From Brachypodium distachyon (lineage: Eukaryota > Streptophyta > Magnoliopsida > Poales > Poaceae): 64,000 nt of DNA. Shown piece after piece: positions 10,447 through 21,789 of this stretch. Below the pieces are notes generated by a model. It was given only the letters and a program-made list of their open reading frames with translations. It ran no database searches and was not told the DNA's origin. The stretch is taken from assembly GCF_000005505.3 (NCBI RefSeq), contig NC_016133.3:41257237-41321236 (forward strand), in the 5' to 3' direction. Position 1 is the stretch's first letter, and every line of letters starts with the position of its first letter. The translations under genes were made by a program, and so were the position numbers.

Positions 10447-12969
10447 TCATCTACGACCATGCTTCGAGCTACCGTACTGCTTATGCATCCCAGGACCCAT
10501 GCATGAAAAGAGTGATGGTTTCTTCGGCTTCGCACCAAATAGGAAAGTTCTAAGGGGAACCCCAGCTTTTGTTGACAGGGCTCGAAAGTTCTGTTGAGCT
10601 CGATTACTTCTTGCTATAGATAGTTCAAGATTCTCTCTGAGATTCAAGAGCACCCTACCAACCTCCACTTGGAGACCTCTTACATGGTCCAGTCCAGCTT
10701 CTAGCTCTTTAGCAACTTTGTTGTTCTCTTGTTTCATATTAAGCACCTCTCCTTGAAATTTTGCAGCTTGGAAACAGCTGAAGTGATCTTCATCACAACC
10801 TTTATCAAGAATTGTGATCTTTGATATATCCTCTTGGATGCTGCACAATGAAGAGAACCTGTTCTCCAGCTCTCCTTTTAATAGCACATTCTTTTCCATC
10901 CAAACTTGAAGGTCTGTATTCAAATCCCGAAATTTCTTTTCTAAAACAGCTGACTCCAGCTTTGCGACCTGATGATTAGTAGGAAATCCGTCTGCAGCTC
11001 CTTGTGCCTGTGCATCAGTCAACTTAGTCATCTCGGCTTTTAACTTGTCAAATGCTGATTGGAAATTCCTTATTTGATGGTACGATGTGCTAAACCTCAA
11101 CCAGAAGTCCATGTTCTGCTCCAATACCTTTTCGATCTCTGCCCTAAATTTTTCCTCCACGGCTGAATACGGAAGGGGTTCTTCAACTTTGGACGTTTCT
11201 TCAGACTTTTCCACGTACTCAGGATCAGAAGCATTCATCTTTCTCTGCAAAGAACTTAGTATGCGCCGAAGAGAGTGAATCTCTTCATCTTTCATCGTAT
11301 TGGCACTCTTCAATTCCTTCAGCTCTGACATTGCCTCAATATGATACTTCTGATTTTTATTCTCGAATTCTGAAAGTTGTTGCTCTGTATCTTTGTAGCT
11401 TTGAAGGACCGATTCATAATCTTCTAATAAACTACTATCCACACCTTCAGATCCATTTGCAACAAGTTGTTGCCGACCCAAAAGACCATGCGAGCCCTTG
11501 TCGGATGAAAAGATTTGGCGTTCAGGGGAGTGCAATGTTTCTACAAACTCAGTAAGTTCACTGCAGGCATCAGTTATTTCTTTATAAATATTCTCTGCAC
11601 CATATTGTATGGACCTACCAATTTGTTGGACAACTTGCAGCACCCCTTCAACTTGCTTCAATTTGTCTGCTAACTTACTGGAATCAACAACCAAAGCCGC
11701 CTTCTCTTCTTCCAAGGCACGTAGGCGCTTGTGCAATTCATCTAACTCGGTCTTCATTCTATCGATCTGAGCATTCTGCGAAGTACTAGCAAGCTCCAAG
11801 TTGATTACCTTCTCCACAAGTTGATCAACCTTTTCAGCTATGTCTGCCACTGATACCTCGGGATGCCATTCAATTAGTTCTTTGAATTTCTGACATACTT
11901 CCTGCAAGTCAAGTTTAACCTCGGTCAGAACAGAATCATCACCATCCACAGACCGCAGTGCTGGGCCAAGTCCTGTATCAACTTGATCAGTCCCGTCAAT
12001 TTGCGTCTGTGGCTGACCACACTCATCCTTGAAGGTTTTCAGCTTCTCCCTTGCGTCGATGAATCTTTGAAATTCCGTCCTCGCCTCAACCGATGATCTC
12101 TTTTGCTGGTCCTGCAAGTTAACCAATGTATGCTCACAAGACATAATGGCTCGCGCGGCCATCAGTGCTCGGGCTTCGTTGTCTTCAATGTCCGAGCCAG
12201 TGCTAAAAGTATCTTGCAAGCAGCAAACTTCCTCCTGCAACTCGGCCACCTTCCTCTCAATGTCTAGATACTTGCCTAGCGCACTGTCATAAGAGGTCTT
12301 CAAGAACTCCTTCTCAGTCTGCAGCACCAGGATTTGCTTCTGCATCTTGTCGATCTCCTCCAGTGCCTTGTCCTTGTTCATGTGGGAGGCCACTCTTCGG
12401 TGTGTCTGGGTCCTCTTTGGAACGGGGCTAGTTCCTCGGCTTGTGACCCGTGAGCCCATGGGCAAACCTTCCAGCGCAGGGAATTTGTAGTTGATGAGAT
12501 CAATGCTGGTGAGTGCCTTTGGTAATCCGTCGACGTCGCCTTCTTGCATGGATAACTGGACGTGGTCCGGGAAGACGGTGGCAATGGTGTGGTTGGCCTT
12601 GTGCAGCTCACAGGATATCCGGTCATACCGGTCGGCCAGCGCCTGGTAGGATTTGAACATGTCCTCCACGTTGCTGATGAGCTCCGGCCGGCTCCTGAAG
12701 TAGAGTTCGGCCTTCTTGCCGAACGTGTCGGCATCCGCTTCAATGAGCTTGATCGTGACCTTGAGCCTATCCTCCATCTCTGCACGCAGGGAGGAAGAAA
12801 CGCCCTTGTCTGTCACAACCACAACTGCAAACCCATAAATTCAGCAGCGCGAGGAGAAGGAATGCGGTTGCGTACCATGGAGGGTGGTGTCGAGCCACTT
12901 GGACTGGCTGGTGCGGATGTGGGACGCCCACCACCAGGAGTAGGCATTGCTCGCCGCGCGCTGCAGCAT
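10447..12969 (-). CDS. NET2: NETWORKED-2 (NET2) family actin-binding protein
   Basis: Two coding exons: 12969-12876 and 12779-10447, joined at CATG/GTACGC and GTGCAG/AGATGG, give 808 residues. Exon 1 encodes the family's conserved start MLQRAASNAYSWWWASHIRT, and the NAB (KIP1-like) actin-binding domain continues across the junction to about residue 95 (SQSKWLDTTLH then EMEDRLKVTIKLIE). The remainder is long alpha-helical coiled coil with many E/K/L heptads. The C-terminus around GVPLRTFLFGAKPKKPSLFSC is typical of NET2 members. NET proteins link F-actin to membranes; Arabidopsis NET2 genes are pollen-enriched. The large exon alone lacks the tryptophan-rich start, so the short exon is essential. 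Family assignment is firm; the exact subfamily member is inferred. Confidence 0.93.
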
Positions 12970-13887
12970 GGCCGGCAGCAGGGGTCACGCACGCCGCTGT
13001 GCGGCCTCACCGCTCCCCGATCTCCTCCTGCTCCTCGTTTGTCGGCCGCGCGCCCTTGGTGGTGCCGCAGGGCGGGGATATGGATGCCAAAACCGCGTTG
13101 CGGGTGCGGTTCAGTCTTGTGGTGCGGGGTCGAGCGGAGCCGCCGGGAGCCGGAGGAGGGGAGAGGAGAGGGGAGGTGGGTCGGTGGTGGGAGATGGCAT
13201 GGCGAAATAGGAAGGGCGCGAGGAGGGTTGGCTTGGTGTGGTTGCTCCAGCCTCCAGGGGATGGGCGGGCGTGAGCGACGCGCGCGGGCCAGTGGTGGGA
13301 GAGGACTGGATGACCGCGCGCGAGAGACGGGTGTGGCACTTTTCCTTGCGCACACGGACGGAAAGTCAGAAATGCGCGGTCCAACGAGATTTACTCAAGC
13401 TTTTGTGGTTGCATGCACGTACATTGGTTGCTGCATGCGGAGGTAAATATTTCATCACGTACAGTTATTTCTGATTTTGAACCGAGCATCGGAATTACAA
13501 TCCGCTTTCACCGTTGGATTTCTCGCGACGAACTCTTCAAAACTAGATCGCATATGTATATATTTGGACGAATATTTTTTGGAAAACGACTTTTTATTGA
13601 AATGAAGTAACTTCGGTTCATTTTGAACGCGGTACTGTAAAAAAACTCTTAAGGTGTCGAAGCCTCAATCTCATCAAAATCAGTTCTGGTCACAAGCAAA
13701 CACGTTTTGTTGTAATTACAAGCATTCGTTCTTGTGGTTCCAATTAAGCCAAGAATAAATCTTCTGAGACGGTAGTACTCTTGTATGCAGCAGCAGCACA
13801 GTCTGATGTAGGGGTAGCAGTGGATAAGCAAACGAACACGATGAAACAATAGAAAGGAGAGAAGCCAAGAGGCAGCACTACGCCCCA
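12970..13887. other. NET2 upstream region
   Basis: GC-rich and CpG-rich up to about 13370, as expected for the promoter and leader of a leftward-transcribed grass gene, then AT-rich. No separate gene recognised. Confidence 0.5.
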
Positions 13888-14625
13888 CTAGGTGCGTGCG
13901 CTGGTCGAGTGGTGGTCGGTCGGAAAAGCCTTCCCCTCCGGCGGCGACGGCGACACAGCGGCCCAGAACTCTTGGTCCAGCTGCAGCGCCGCCATGTGGT
14001 CTGCCGTCAGCGAGATCTCCGCGTCCATGCTGCCTCCCCCGTCCCGGCCAGGGTACAACGACGTCTTCCCGTCAACCTTATTGGCCCTGCCGCTCTGCAC
14101 CGCCAACGGCTTCCCCCACCCAAAGTCGCAGCCGTACATGTCGAACCGCGGCGAGCTCCCCATCAGCGTCCCGCAAGGGTCGAAGAGCCTCATCGTGTAG
14201 TACACCACCGGCTCCGCCTTCCACGCCGCCGCGCGCGCCCTGATGGCTGTGTCCGTCTGCGCCGCCACCGCGCGCCAGCAGCTCATAAACAAACACGGGC
14301 TCCGTGCCCACGGCGTCGATGGCGTTGCCGAAGTACTCCGCGGGCAGCGCAGGCCGCAGCCGCCCGCGGTTGTCGCAGGACGCGGCACACCGTGCGTTGC
14401 TCCGGCGCCAGGCCCCTGGCGCGGGTGATGCTGCGCCAGAGAGGCGACGTCAGCGCCTGGAACCGCGTCAGTCCTGCCGCGCCTGCCGCGTCCCCGGCTG
14501 CCAGGAGCTCTCGCCGGGCGCGCTCCTTGAGCTCCGCCAGCGAGTCCGCCGAGAAGTGCACCATGAGGTCCCGCAGCGGCGGCGGCTGCGAGCGGTCGAT
14601 GAACGGCGCCGTCCGCGAGCTGATA
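13888..14625 (-). pseudogene. BAHD acyltransferase pseudogene, 5'-truncated
   Basis: Reading leftward from about 14625, the sequence matches the intact BAHD gene at 22661-24028 from roughly its residue 230 onward (shared DLMVHFSADSLAELKERAR), so the N-terminal half with the HXXXD catalytic motif is missing. Two further lesions are seen: a net 2-base loss just after the TVC codons near 14390, which shifts the frame, and a deletion of about 36 bases (12 codons) near 14275 between short GC-rich repeats. The C-terminal part is well preserved, contains a canonical DFGWG motif (near 14125) and ends PTDHHSTSART before the stop at 13888. The break at 14625 runs into AT-rich sequence unrelated to the gene. 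Confidence 0.85.
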
Positions 14626-14803
14626 TAAAATCTATCGGGGGCTGGTAGCACCCGTTGATATAAAATATTTTACATACAAATAATTTCAAAAAATAAATAA
14701 ACCAGGATGACAAACTGATCTTGAAGAGCATTAACGATATAACATAGAGCATGGATTTCCTTTTTATTCTATGATAAAATGGTCACCAATATGCAAAATT
14801 TAT
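14626..14803. other. AT-rich spacer between BAHD pseudogene break and copia element
   Basis: The 11-mer TGATATAAAAT occurs twice near the gene break (about 14620 and 14652) around a short imperfect palindrome CGGGGGCTGGTAGCACCCG. The spacer ends in TTTAT (14799-14803), the left target-site duplication of the copia element. Confidence 0.5.
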
Positions 14804-15011
14804 TGTTGGAGGGACTTGCAGGTGTGAGTAAGAAATACCAGGGTCCTATTTGTAAACTGTAATATTGTAAAAATAAACAGAGAGCAGAACTGTGAGGTGT
14901 GTGTGTGTGTTCGACAAGCCTCTACAAACCCCTGTTTCTTCTCCAGCCTCCTCACTTCGATTTCTGATTGTTCTTGTTGGATTGATGAATCTCTGATGGT
15001 GGTCTTCATCA
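14804..15011 (+). repeat. Copia 5' LTR
   Basis: Begins TGTTGGAGGGACTTG and ends CTTCATCA, immediately followed by the primer binding site. It contains a (TG)n run one repeat shorter than in the 3' LTR. Confidence 0.93.
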
Positions 15012-15330
15012 TGGTATCAGAGCCTGCGTGGCCATCCACGTTGGAAGCTGGCCGGTGGTGAATCGAGGGTGATTTGGTGCAGGCGGCGACATTGGAGGCG
15101 ATTTGGTGGACTTGAAGCTGTGGAGGCGATTCGTTGTTTGAGGGCGGAGACAGTGACTCCGATTTCTACAGTGGATTCGAGCTTCATCCCGACAACGGCG
15201 GTTAGTCCCGGGTTGACTGGTGGCGACGAGGTGTGAGTGGAGACGTCGGGAACTGGTATCTAGGTGTGTTTGGGGAGATTTATTTTTGGTGTTTGTGGTG
15301 GTCTGGTACTGGTGGAGATAGATCAAAAAG

Positions 15331-18300
15331 ATGGGTGACGATGATGGTTCCCCTTCAGTGGTTACAGCAAAGGAGCTTGCTGCTGTTCTTCAGGCGATGG
15401 ATGAGAAATACAGAAACTTGTTTGATGCAATTAGTAAGCAAGGACAGAGTTCAAGGACAGACATAGAGAATAAGGAAGAAATTCATCCCCTACAGATGCC
15501 ACTTGTGAAGTTAGAAGGGCCTGAGAGTTATGCTAGTTGGGCAGAGCACGCTGAAACCATCTTGATTTCAAGGAAGCTTGAAGGATATGTGCTAGGTAGG
15601 TACAGTGGAGAAGCCAGTAGAGGAGAACTCTAAGGAGGGCCAGAGGTGGAAGATGACCAATGCTCTTGTGAGGGCATGGTTGCTAAGCTCGGTTTCACCT
15701 CAAATTGCAAAGCAAGTAGAGAGGATTAAGGAAGTATCTGAAATCTAGAGGTTGTTGAAAGGTACCTTTTCAGGTGTTGGTAATGAAATGCTCGCCTGTA
15801 AAATTCAGAAGGAACTGCAGGAACTTAATCAAGGGGATAAAACAGTTGTTGAGTATGTATCTGAACTGAAGCGACTATGGAGTGATCTGGACTATTATGA
15901 TCCTATTGTTTTGGACTGCAGCAAGTGTGTTGAAACATACAATAAGTGGACGGAGAAGAGACGTGTTAGGGAATTTTTGAATGGGCTCGATTCCAGGTTT
16001 GAGAACCGAAGGGCAGCACTTTATGGGGGTGAAAAATTACCAAGTCTAGAACAAGCCATATCAGCTATCATTAGTGAAGAAAACAGGTTGAAACTTGAGG
16101 GAATTGGGCCTTCTACACAGAGTATAACACAAGGGAGATCAGCCATGTTTGTCACTCAAACTGGTAATTCTTACAAGACAATCGTACCTATAAGCGACAA
16201 AACATGTTTTGAGTGTGGTCAAACAGGACATATGCGGGCATCTTGTCCTACGCTGATGGGAGCAGGTCGTGGACGTGGCTAGGACTAGGTTGCAAGGGGC
16301 CGAGGACGTGGCAGTGGGATTCATGGTTTAGGCCGTGGGCGTGGAGGCCGGTTTGTGGGCAGGGCAAACAGTTCAACTACCAGTGAAGAGGTGTCTCAAA
16401 CTGTGAGTATTCAAATGAGCAAGGAGGATCTAGAAAAATGGCGTCAATTCAAGGAAGCTGCCGCAGGCGACAAGTCACACCCTGCTGAAACTTGTGCTGC
16501 ATCTGCTAATACTAGTGGTAATAATTTTAATTTAAATGCATATGATTGTCCTACTACCCCTTGGTTACTTGATTCTGGAGCCTCCAGACACATGGCTGGA
16601 TCACATAAAGATTTTATTAGCTATGCCCCTGGTCTTAGTGAACAATATGTGAAACTTGCTGATGGTTCTGCTCAGCGCATTAAGGGATCAGGAACAGTTT
16701 CATGCAGCCTAAATATGATTTTATCATCTGTCCTGCATGTCCCTTTCTTCCCAAATCTCTTATGTGTCAGCTGCATCACGAATGAATTTAATTGTGTGGC
16801 TCTTTTCTTCCCAACTTGGTGTATGTTTCAGGAGCTTGGGACTGGAAGAAGGCTTGGGAAGGGGACGATGTGTGATGGGTTATACTACTTGGATAAAGAT
16901 GAGTCACCTGTAGTAGCTGCTACAATGTTCTCTTCTCCTCTAAGTGAGCTTTTGTTGCAGCACCGTCGACTAGGGCATATTCCTTTTGTAGTGTTGAGTA
17001 AAATTTATCCTGAACTTTATGGTAGGGTTAGTAAGGAAAAGTTAGTGTGATGCTTGTGAGTATGGGAAACATACTAGGAGCTCATACATGCTATTGGATG
17101 TTAGGAGTGCAAAACCCTTCGAAACTATACACTCTGATGTGTGCGGCCCTAGTGGAGTATGTTCGATTAATGGATATCGTTATTTTGTGACGTTTATTGA
17201 TTGCTGCACTAGAACTACTTGGCTGTACGTGTTGAGAAGTAAAAGTGATGTTTATGAATGCTTCCAAGATTTCCATAATTTGGTCAGAACTCGGTATGAT
17301 GCTTGTGTGAAAATATTTTGTACCGACAATGGTACAGAGTATGTGAATAAGGAATTTGATGAGTATTTGTCAAGTTTTGGTATTATTCATCAAACTACTT
17401 GTCCAGGTACTTCAGAGCAAAATGGGCTAGCTGAGAGGAAGAATAGGCATCTACTAGAGGTAACTCGTTGCTTAATGATGGCCATGAATGTCTAAAAAAA
17501 TTTGTGGAGTGAAGCGGTAATGACGGCAGCATATTTGATAAATAGGATGCCGTCAAGAGTTCTCAATTACAAAACACCAGTAGAGTGCTTAACTGGTAAG
17601 ACATCATATATTGTTCCTCCAAAGGTGTTTGGATGTGTATGTTTTGTAAGAGATCACAGACCTTCAGCTGGAAAACTAGATGCGAGGGCTTTGAAATGTA
17701 TATTTGTTGGTTATTCTAGAAAACAAAAAAGGTTATAAGTGCTGGTGTCCCTCCGAAAGGAGAATGTTTGTGAGCATGGATGTAACATTTAGAGAGCATG
17801 AATCATTTTACGGGGAAGCACCTGATTTGACTGATGTGTTTCCTGACTTGTATAGTGTGACAGGAAAGGAAGAGGAGGAAAATCAAGACATCAACAAAAG
17901 AATGGTGACTGGAGTGATTTCAATGAACAATTCAAATGATACAGAAGATGCGATTGATGTGGAACTAGAGCAGCATCCTAGATAGAGGGAGGAAGTCATC
18001 ACGCAGGACAATGACTTAGGTGGCCTAGAGCAATCTCTACAAGAAGAAGTGGAACAACAACATGACTTGATTCCGGACTCTCCAGCACAAGTCTCAGAAC
18101 TAGCTCCATCAATTTCATCATCTTCGAGCAGTGGTAATCCTCCTCCTTATGATGATCTAGATGTACCCATAGCTCTTAGAAAAGCATCTCGGTCCAATGC
18201 TGGTAAACTGCCCTCTAAATTGGATCAATATAAAATTTTTGGCCGTACTTCTTATTCATCTATTGGGCCATTATATAAATCATTTATAGCTGCATTGGAT

Positions 18301-19845
18301 TCCTCTGTTCCTGTGCCACGTGATTGGCAAGAAGCAAAGAAATATCCAGCATGGAGGGCAGCAATGATAGAGGAGATGACTGCCCTCGATAAAAATAATA
18401 CATGGGAGTTAAGTACACTTCCTCCAAATAAGAAAGTAGTGGGGTGCAAATGGGTGTTCACCATAAAACACACGGTTGATGGAAAGGTAGAGAGATACAA
18501 GGCTAGATTGGTAGCCAAAGGGTATAGCCAGACATATGGAATAGACTACGATGAGACGTTTGCACCTGTTGCAAAGATGAACACTATCAGGACTTTAATT
18601 TCAGTAGCTGCAAATCTGAAGTGGGAATTGCTCCAATTGGATGTGAAAAATGCATTTCTGCATGGGGAACTGGAAGAGAAAGTTTATATGGAGATTCCTC
18701 CTAGGTTTAATACTAATGAAACTAAGGATAAAGTATGTAGATTGAAGAAATCATTGTATGGGTTAAAACAGTCGCCGAGGACCTGGTTTGGTAAACTTCG
18801 GAAGGAAATCTGCTCTTGGGATTATCAACAAAGCAATGCAGATCATACTTTATTCTTCAAATATGTTCAAGGGAAAATTGCTATACTTATTGTGTATGTT
18901 GACGATATTGTGATAACAGGCAATGTTGATGAGGAGACAGCGCGGTTGAAGAAGGCTCTAGCAAGCTCATTTCAAGTCAAGGACTTGGGATATCTCCATT
19001 ATTTCCTCAGTATTGAGGTAGCCTATGGTGCACAAGGTATCTACCTCTCACAAAGAAAGTATGTACTTGATTTGCTTACAGAAACTAGAATGTTAGATTG
19101 CAAAGCTGACAGCACACCTATTGAGCAGAATCATCACCTAAAGGCTGACTCAGGTGAACCGGTTGATAAACATAGGTATCAAAGATTGGTTGGGCGCCTA
19201 ATTTATCTATCGCATACTAGGCCTGATATTGCATATGCCGTGAGCGTGGTTAATAGGTATATGCATGATCCCCGAGCTAGTCATATGGACGCAGTAAGTA
19301 GGATACTGCAGTATCTCAAAGGCTGCCCGGGAAAGGGGATTTTATTTTCTAATCATGGAAACTTGGAGATAGAAGGTTTTACTGATGCCGACTGGGCTGG
19401 TAATCTAGATGATAGAAAGTCTACATCTGGGTATTGTGTATTTGTTAGGGGCAATCTTGTTTGCTGGAGAAGTAAAAAACAAAATGTGGTTGCAAGATCA
19501 ACAGCAGAGGCTGAATTTAGATCAATGGCATCAGGCTTGTGTGAACTAATGTGGTTAAGGATACTACTCTCAGAGCTTCGACTACTTAATGGTGCACCTA
19601 TTCAACTATATTGTGATAATCAAGCTACCATCAACATAGTGAATAATCCCGTTCATCATGATCGGACTAAACATATTGAGATAGACAACATTTTATTAAA
19701 GAGAAATTAGATGAAGGGATGTTCCAAATATCTTATGTCAGGTTATCTGATCAACTTGCTGATATTTTAACTAAGGGTGTCAGCGTTGTGTCCCATGCTT
19801 GTGACACGATGAGGCTTATTGATATTTTTGCCTCATCTTGAGGGG
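15331..19845 (+). pseudogene. Degenerate copia gag-pol
   Basis: Recognisable in order: gag from ATG 15331; a CCHC zinc knuckle near 16205-16246 (CFECGQTGHMRASC); an aspartic protease with DSGAS near 16571; a GAG-pre-integrase region with LLQHRRLGH near 16950; an integrase core with HSDVCGP and TDNGTEYVN (17115-17350); a reverse transcriptase with YVDDIVITG near 18895; and RNase H with TDADWAG near 19385. Lesions seen directly: in-frame stops at 15746, 16280, 16286, 17493 and 17983, and frame changes near 15.6, 17.05, 17.72 and 19.69 kb. It cannot make a functional polyprotein, so any mobility would need proteins in trans. Confidence 0.9.
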
Positions 19846-19848
19846 GAG

Positions 19849-20058
19849 TGTTGGAGGGACTTGTAGGTGTGAGTAAGAAATACTAGGGTCCTATTTGTAA
19901 ATTGTAATATTGTAAAAATAAACAGAGAGCAGAACTGTGAGGGGTGTGTGTGTGTGTTCGACAAGCCTCTAGAAACCCCTGTTTCTTCTCCAGCCTCCTC
20001 ACTTCGATTTCTGAGTGTTCTTGTTGGATTGATGGATCTCTGATGGTGGTCTTCATGA
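19849..20058 (+). repeat. Copia 3' LTR
   Basis: Begins TGTTGGAGGGACTTG directly after the polypurine tract. It ends CTTCATGA, a change from the CA terminus kept in the 5' LTR. It is followed by the TTTAT duplication. Confidence 0.93.
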
Positions 20059-20063
20059 TTTAT

Positions 20064-20547
20064 CCATAAATGTATCATCAAACTTTTCATGCTTGTGTAA
20101 AAAAAAACTTTTTTATGCACATATTGCCAAGAAGGCTCTGAAAGCTGATATTTTTATGCACCACTTCTATACTGGTCAAGGGAAAATAGATATGTTAAAT
20201 CCAGATACTCGAATAATACTCATGAAACACATTATGTACTTGCGTACATGGGCACATATCCATCCAAATAACTTTTAGGGAGTACAAAAATTGTACCGCA
20301 TTGATCCCCTTGGTTTAGTCCACGGGGTCGGGTTCTGTTTTGAGCCAATGACCAAAATAAGTTCAAACTACAATAACACCAAGACAACCCTTGTGAACGA
20401 ATTACAACACGGACCGTGTAAAATAACCGGAATCGCAGCAGCTTGATAAAACGAATTACAACACGGACCCGGTTTCCATATTGTAGCGGTTGCACAGATC
20501 CAACGGCGAAACGGCCGGTCGCGCAAAGCTGTGGCTGGAAGATCGCC
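20064..20547. other. Upstream region of the intact F-box gene
   Basis: No coding signal. A perfect 19-base direct repeat (ACGAATTACAACACGGACC) occurs at 20397-20415 and 20451-20469, 54 bases apart, within 80-150 bases of the F-box start codon. Confidence 0.55.
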
Positions 20548-21789
20548 ATGGACCAGCCGGGCTGGGACTTCCCCGCGGCCTGCGACGTCCTGGAGCAGAT
20601 CCTGCTCCGGCTCCCTCCGAGCGCCCGGCGCCGTCTGCGCCTCGTGTGCCGTCTCTGGCGCGAGGTCGTGGACGAGCGCACGCCGGAGAAGCGGAGCCGC
20701 CCGGCGCTCCTCTTCCAGACGGGCAAGCGCTCTGCCTGCGTCCTCGAAGGCGACGTGTCCTCTCGTCCTCGCGCCCGCTGCCGCGACCTCTGGGCCGGCG
20801 GCCGCGGCGGCACGTTCGGCGAGCGGTACAAGGGCATGAGCATCGTGGGCACCCGCAACGGCCTGCTCTGCCTCTGCGACGACGCCGAGGCCGGCGGCGC
20901 CATCACGCTGGCCAACCCGGCCACGGGCGAGACGCTGCCGCTGCCGCTGCCGCCGTGCTCAGACCAGCTGATCCGCCGCACCCGCTACTACTGGGGCAGC
21001 TGGTCCACGGTGACCTCCAAGCACCAGGCCTACAGCTTCGCGTACCACGCCACTACGGGGCGGTACCAGGTCGTCCACGTCCCCTGCTACATGGACCGCA
21101 ACGGCCGGTTCGACGCCGTCCAGGTGTTCACCCTCGGGGACACGTCATGGCGTGACGTGTCGGTCCCCCACGCCACCACCTGCAGCCTCGACGCCGGCGT
21201 CGTCAGCGTCGGCGGCGTGGCTTACTGGGTCACCAACGACGAGAAGATCGCGTCGCTCGATCTCGAGGAAGAAGAAGAAGGCGGGCGGTTCGCGCCTGTC
21301 AAGCCGCCTCCGGGGCTAGCGTTGGCCGGGCCCAAGTGCCACCTCACGGAGCTTCGCGGCGCGCTCGGCGTCGCCGTCAGCAACGGCTCGCCGGCGCTGG
21401 AGAAGATCGAGGTGTGGGTCCTGGAAGGCAGCGGGAGGGAGGAGCGGAGCTGGAGCCGGCGGTACAACGTGGAGGTGCACGTCGCGCGGGGCCTGCGGCA
21501 GCAGCTCACGCGGCCCCGGTTCGTCTACGGCGACTACGTGCTGACGAGAGCCAGCGAGAACCGGCGCTGGGTGCTGTGCGGGAACAAGGTGAGCGGCGGC
21601 GGCGGCGGCGGCGGCGGAAGGAGGAAGCGGAAGCAGCTGCAGTGCGGCGTGGTGCGGATCAGCGGGAAGAAGCGTGGAGTGGTGATCGGCCCCAGCGGGG
21701 GACACGGCGGGGTGTTTGCCTACGTCGAGACCACGGAGCCGTTGAGCGTTTACAGGGCCAGCGACTGCAGGTGGATCTACAGGCCTTAA
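20548..21789 (+). CDS. F-box protein, intact
   Basis: Single-exon gene, 413 residues. The start is ATG 20548 (MDQPGWDFPAACDVLEQIL); the frame is open further upstream, but the F-box begins here and this start aligns with the pseudogene start at 7835. The F-box occupies about residues 8-48 (LRLPPSARRRLRLVCRLWRE). The C-terminal part resembles F-box-associated beta-propeller regions in grass F-box families (GMSIVGTRNGLLCLCDD, VFTLGDTSWRDV). F-box proteins bind Skp1 and recruit substrates to SCF ubiquitin ligases; no substrate can be inferred. A glycine run encoded by (GGC)n lies near residues 349-358 and is followed by a basic RRKRK stretch. The end YVETTEPLSVY is shared with the pseudogene, supporting a complete C-terminus. 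Codon use is very GC-rich. Confidence 0.9.
   Translation: MDQPGWDFPAACDVLEQILLRLPPSARRRLRLVCRLWREVVDERTPEKRSRPALLFQTGKRSACVLEGDVSSRPRARCRDLWAGGRGGTFGERYKGMSIVGTRNGLLCLCDDAEAGGAITLANPATGETLPLPLPPCSDQLIRRTRYYWGSWSTVTSKHQAYSFAYHATTGRYQVVHVPCYMDRNGRFDAVQVFTLGDTSWRDVSVPHATTCSLDAGVVSVGGVAYWVTNDEKIASLDLEEEEEGGRFAPVKPPPGLALAGPKCHLTELRGALGVAVSNGSPALEKIEVWVLEGSGREERSWSRRYNVEVHVARGLRQQLTRPRFVYGDYVLTRASENRRWVLCGNKVSGGGGGGGGRRKRKQLQCGVVRISGKKRGVVIGPSGGHGGVFAYVETTEPLSVYRASDCRWIYRP

Larger units (their letters stand above)
14804..20058 (+). mobile_element. Ty1/copia LTR retrotransposon, full structure, coding-defective
   Basis: Complete structure: 5' LTR 14804-15011, primer binding site TGGTATCAGAGC at 15012-15023 (complement of the initiator tRNA-Met 3' end), gag-pol, polypurine tract AGGGGGAG at 19841-19848, and 3' LTR 19849-20058. 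The 5-bp target-site duplication TTTAT is at 14799-14803 and 20059-20063. Protease, integrase, reverse transcriptase and RNase H occur in the copia order (integrase before RT). Comparing the LTRs by eye gives 7 substitutions and one 2-base indel over about 208 bases. The element sits between the BAHD pseudogene and the intact F-box gene and interrupts no recognisable coding sequence. Confidence 0.95.

Noticed and set aside
10447..12822. NET2 as a single-exon gene starting at 12822
   Set aside because: That start is not an ATG and the protein would lack the conserved MLQRAASNAYSWWW start, which is present upstream with correct splice sites and phase.
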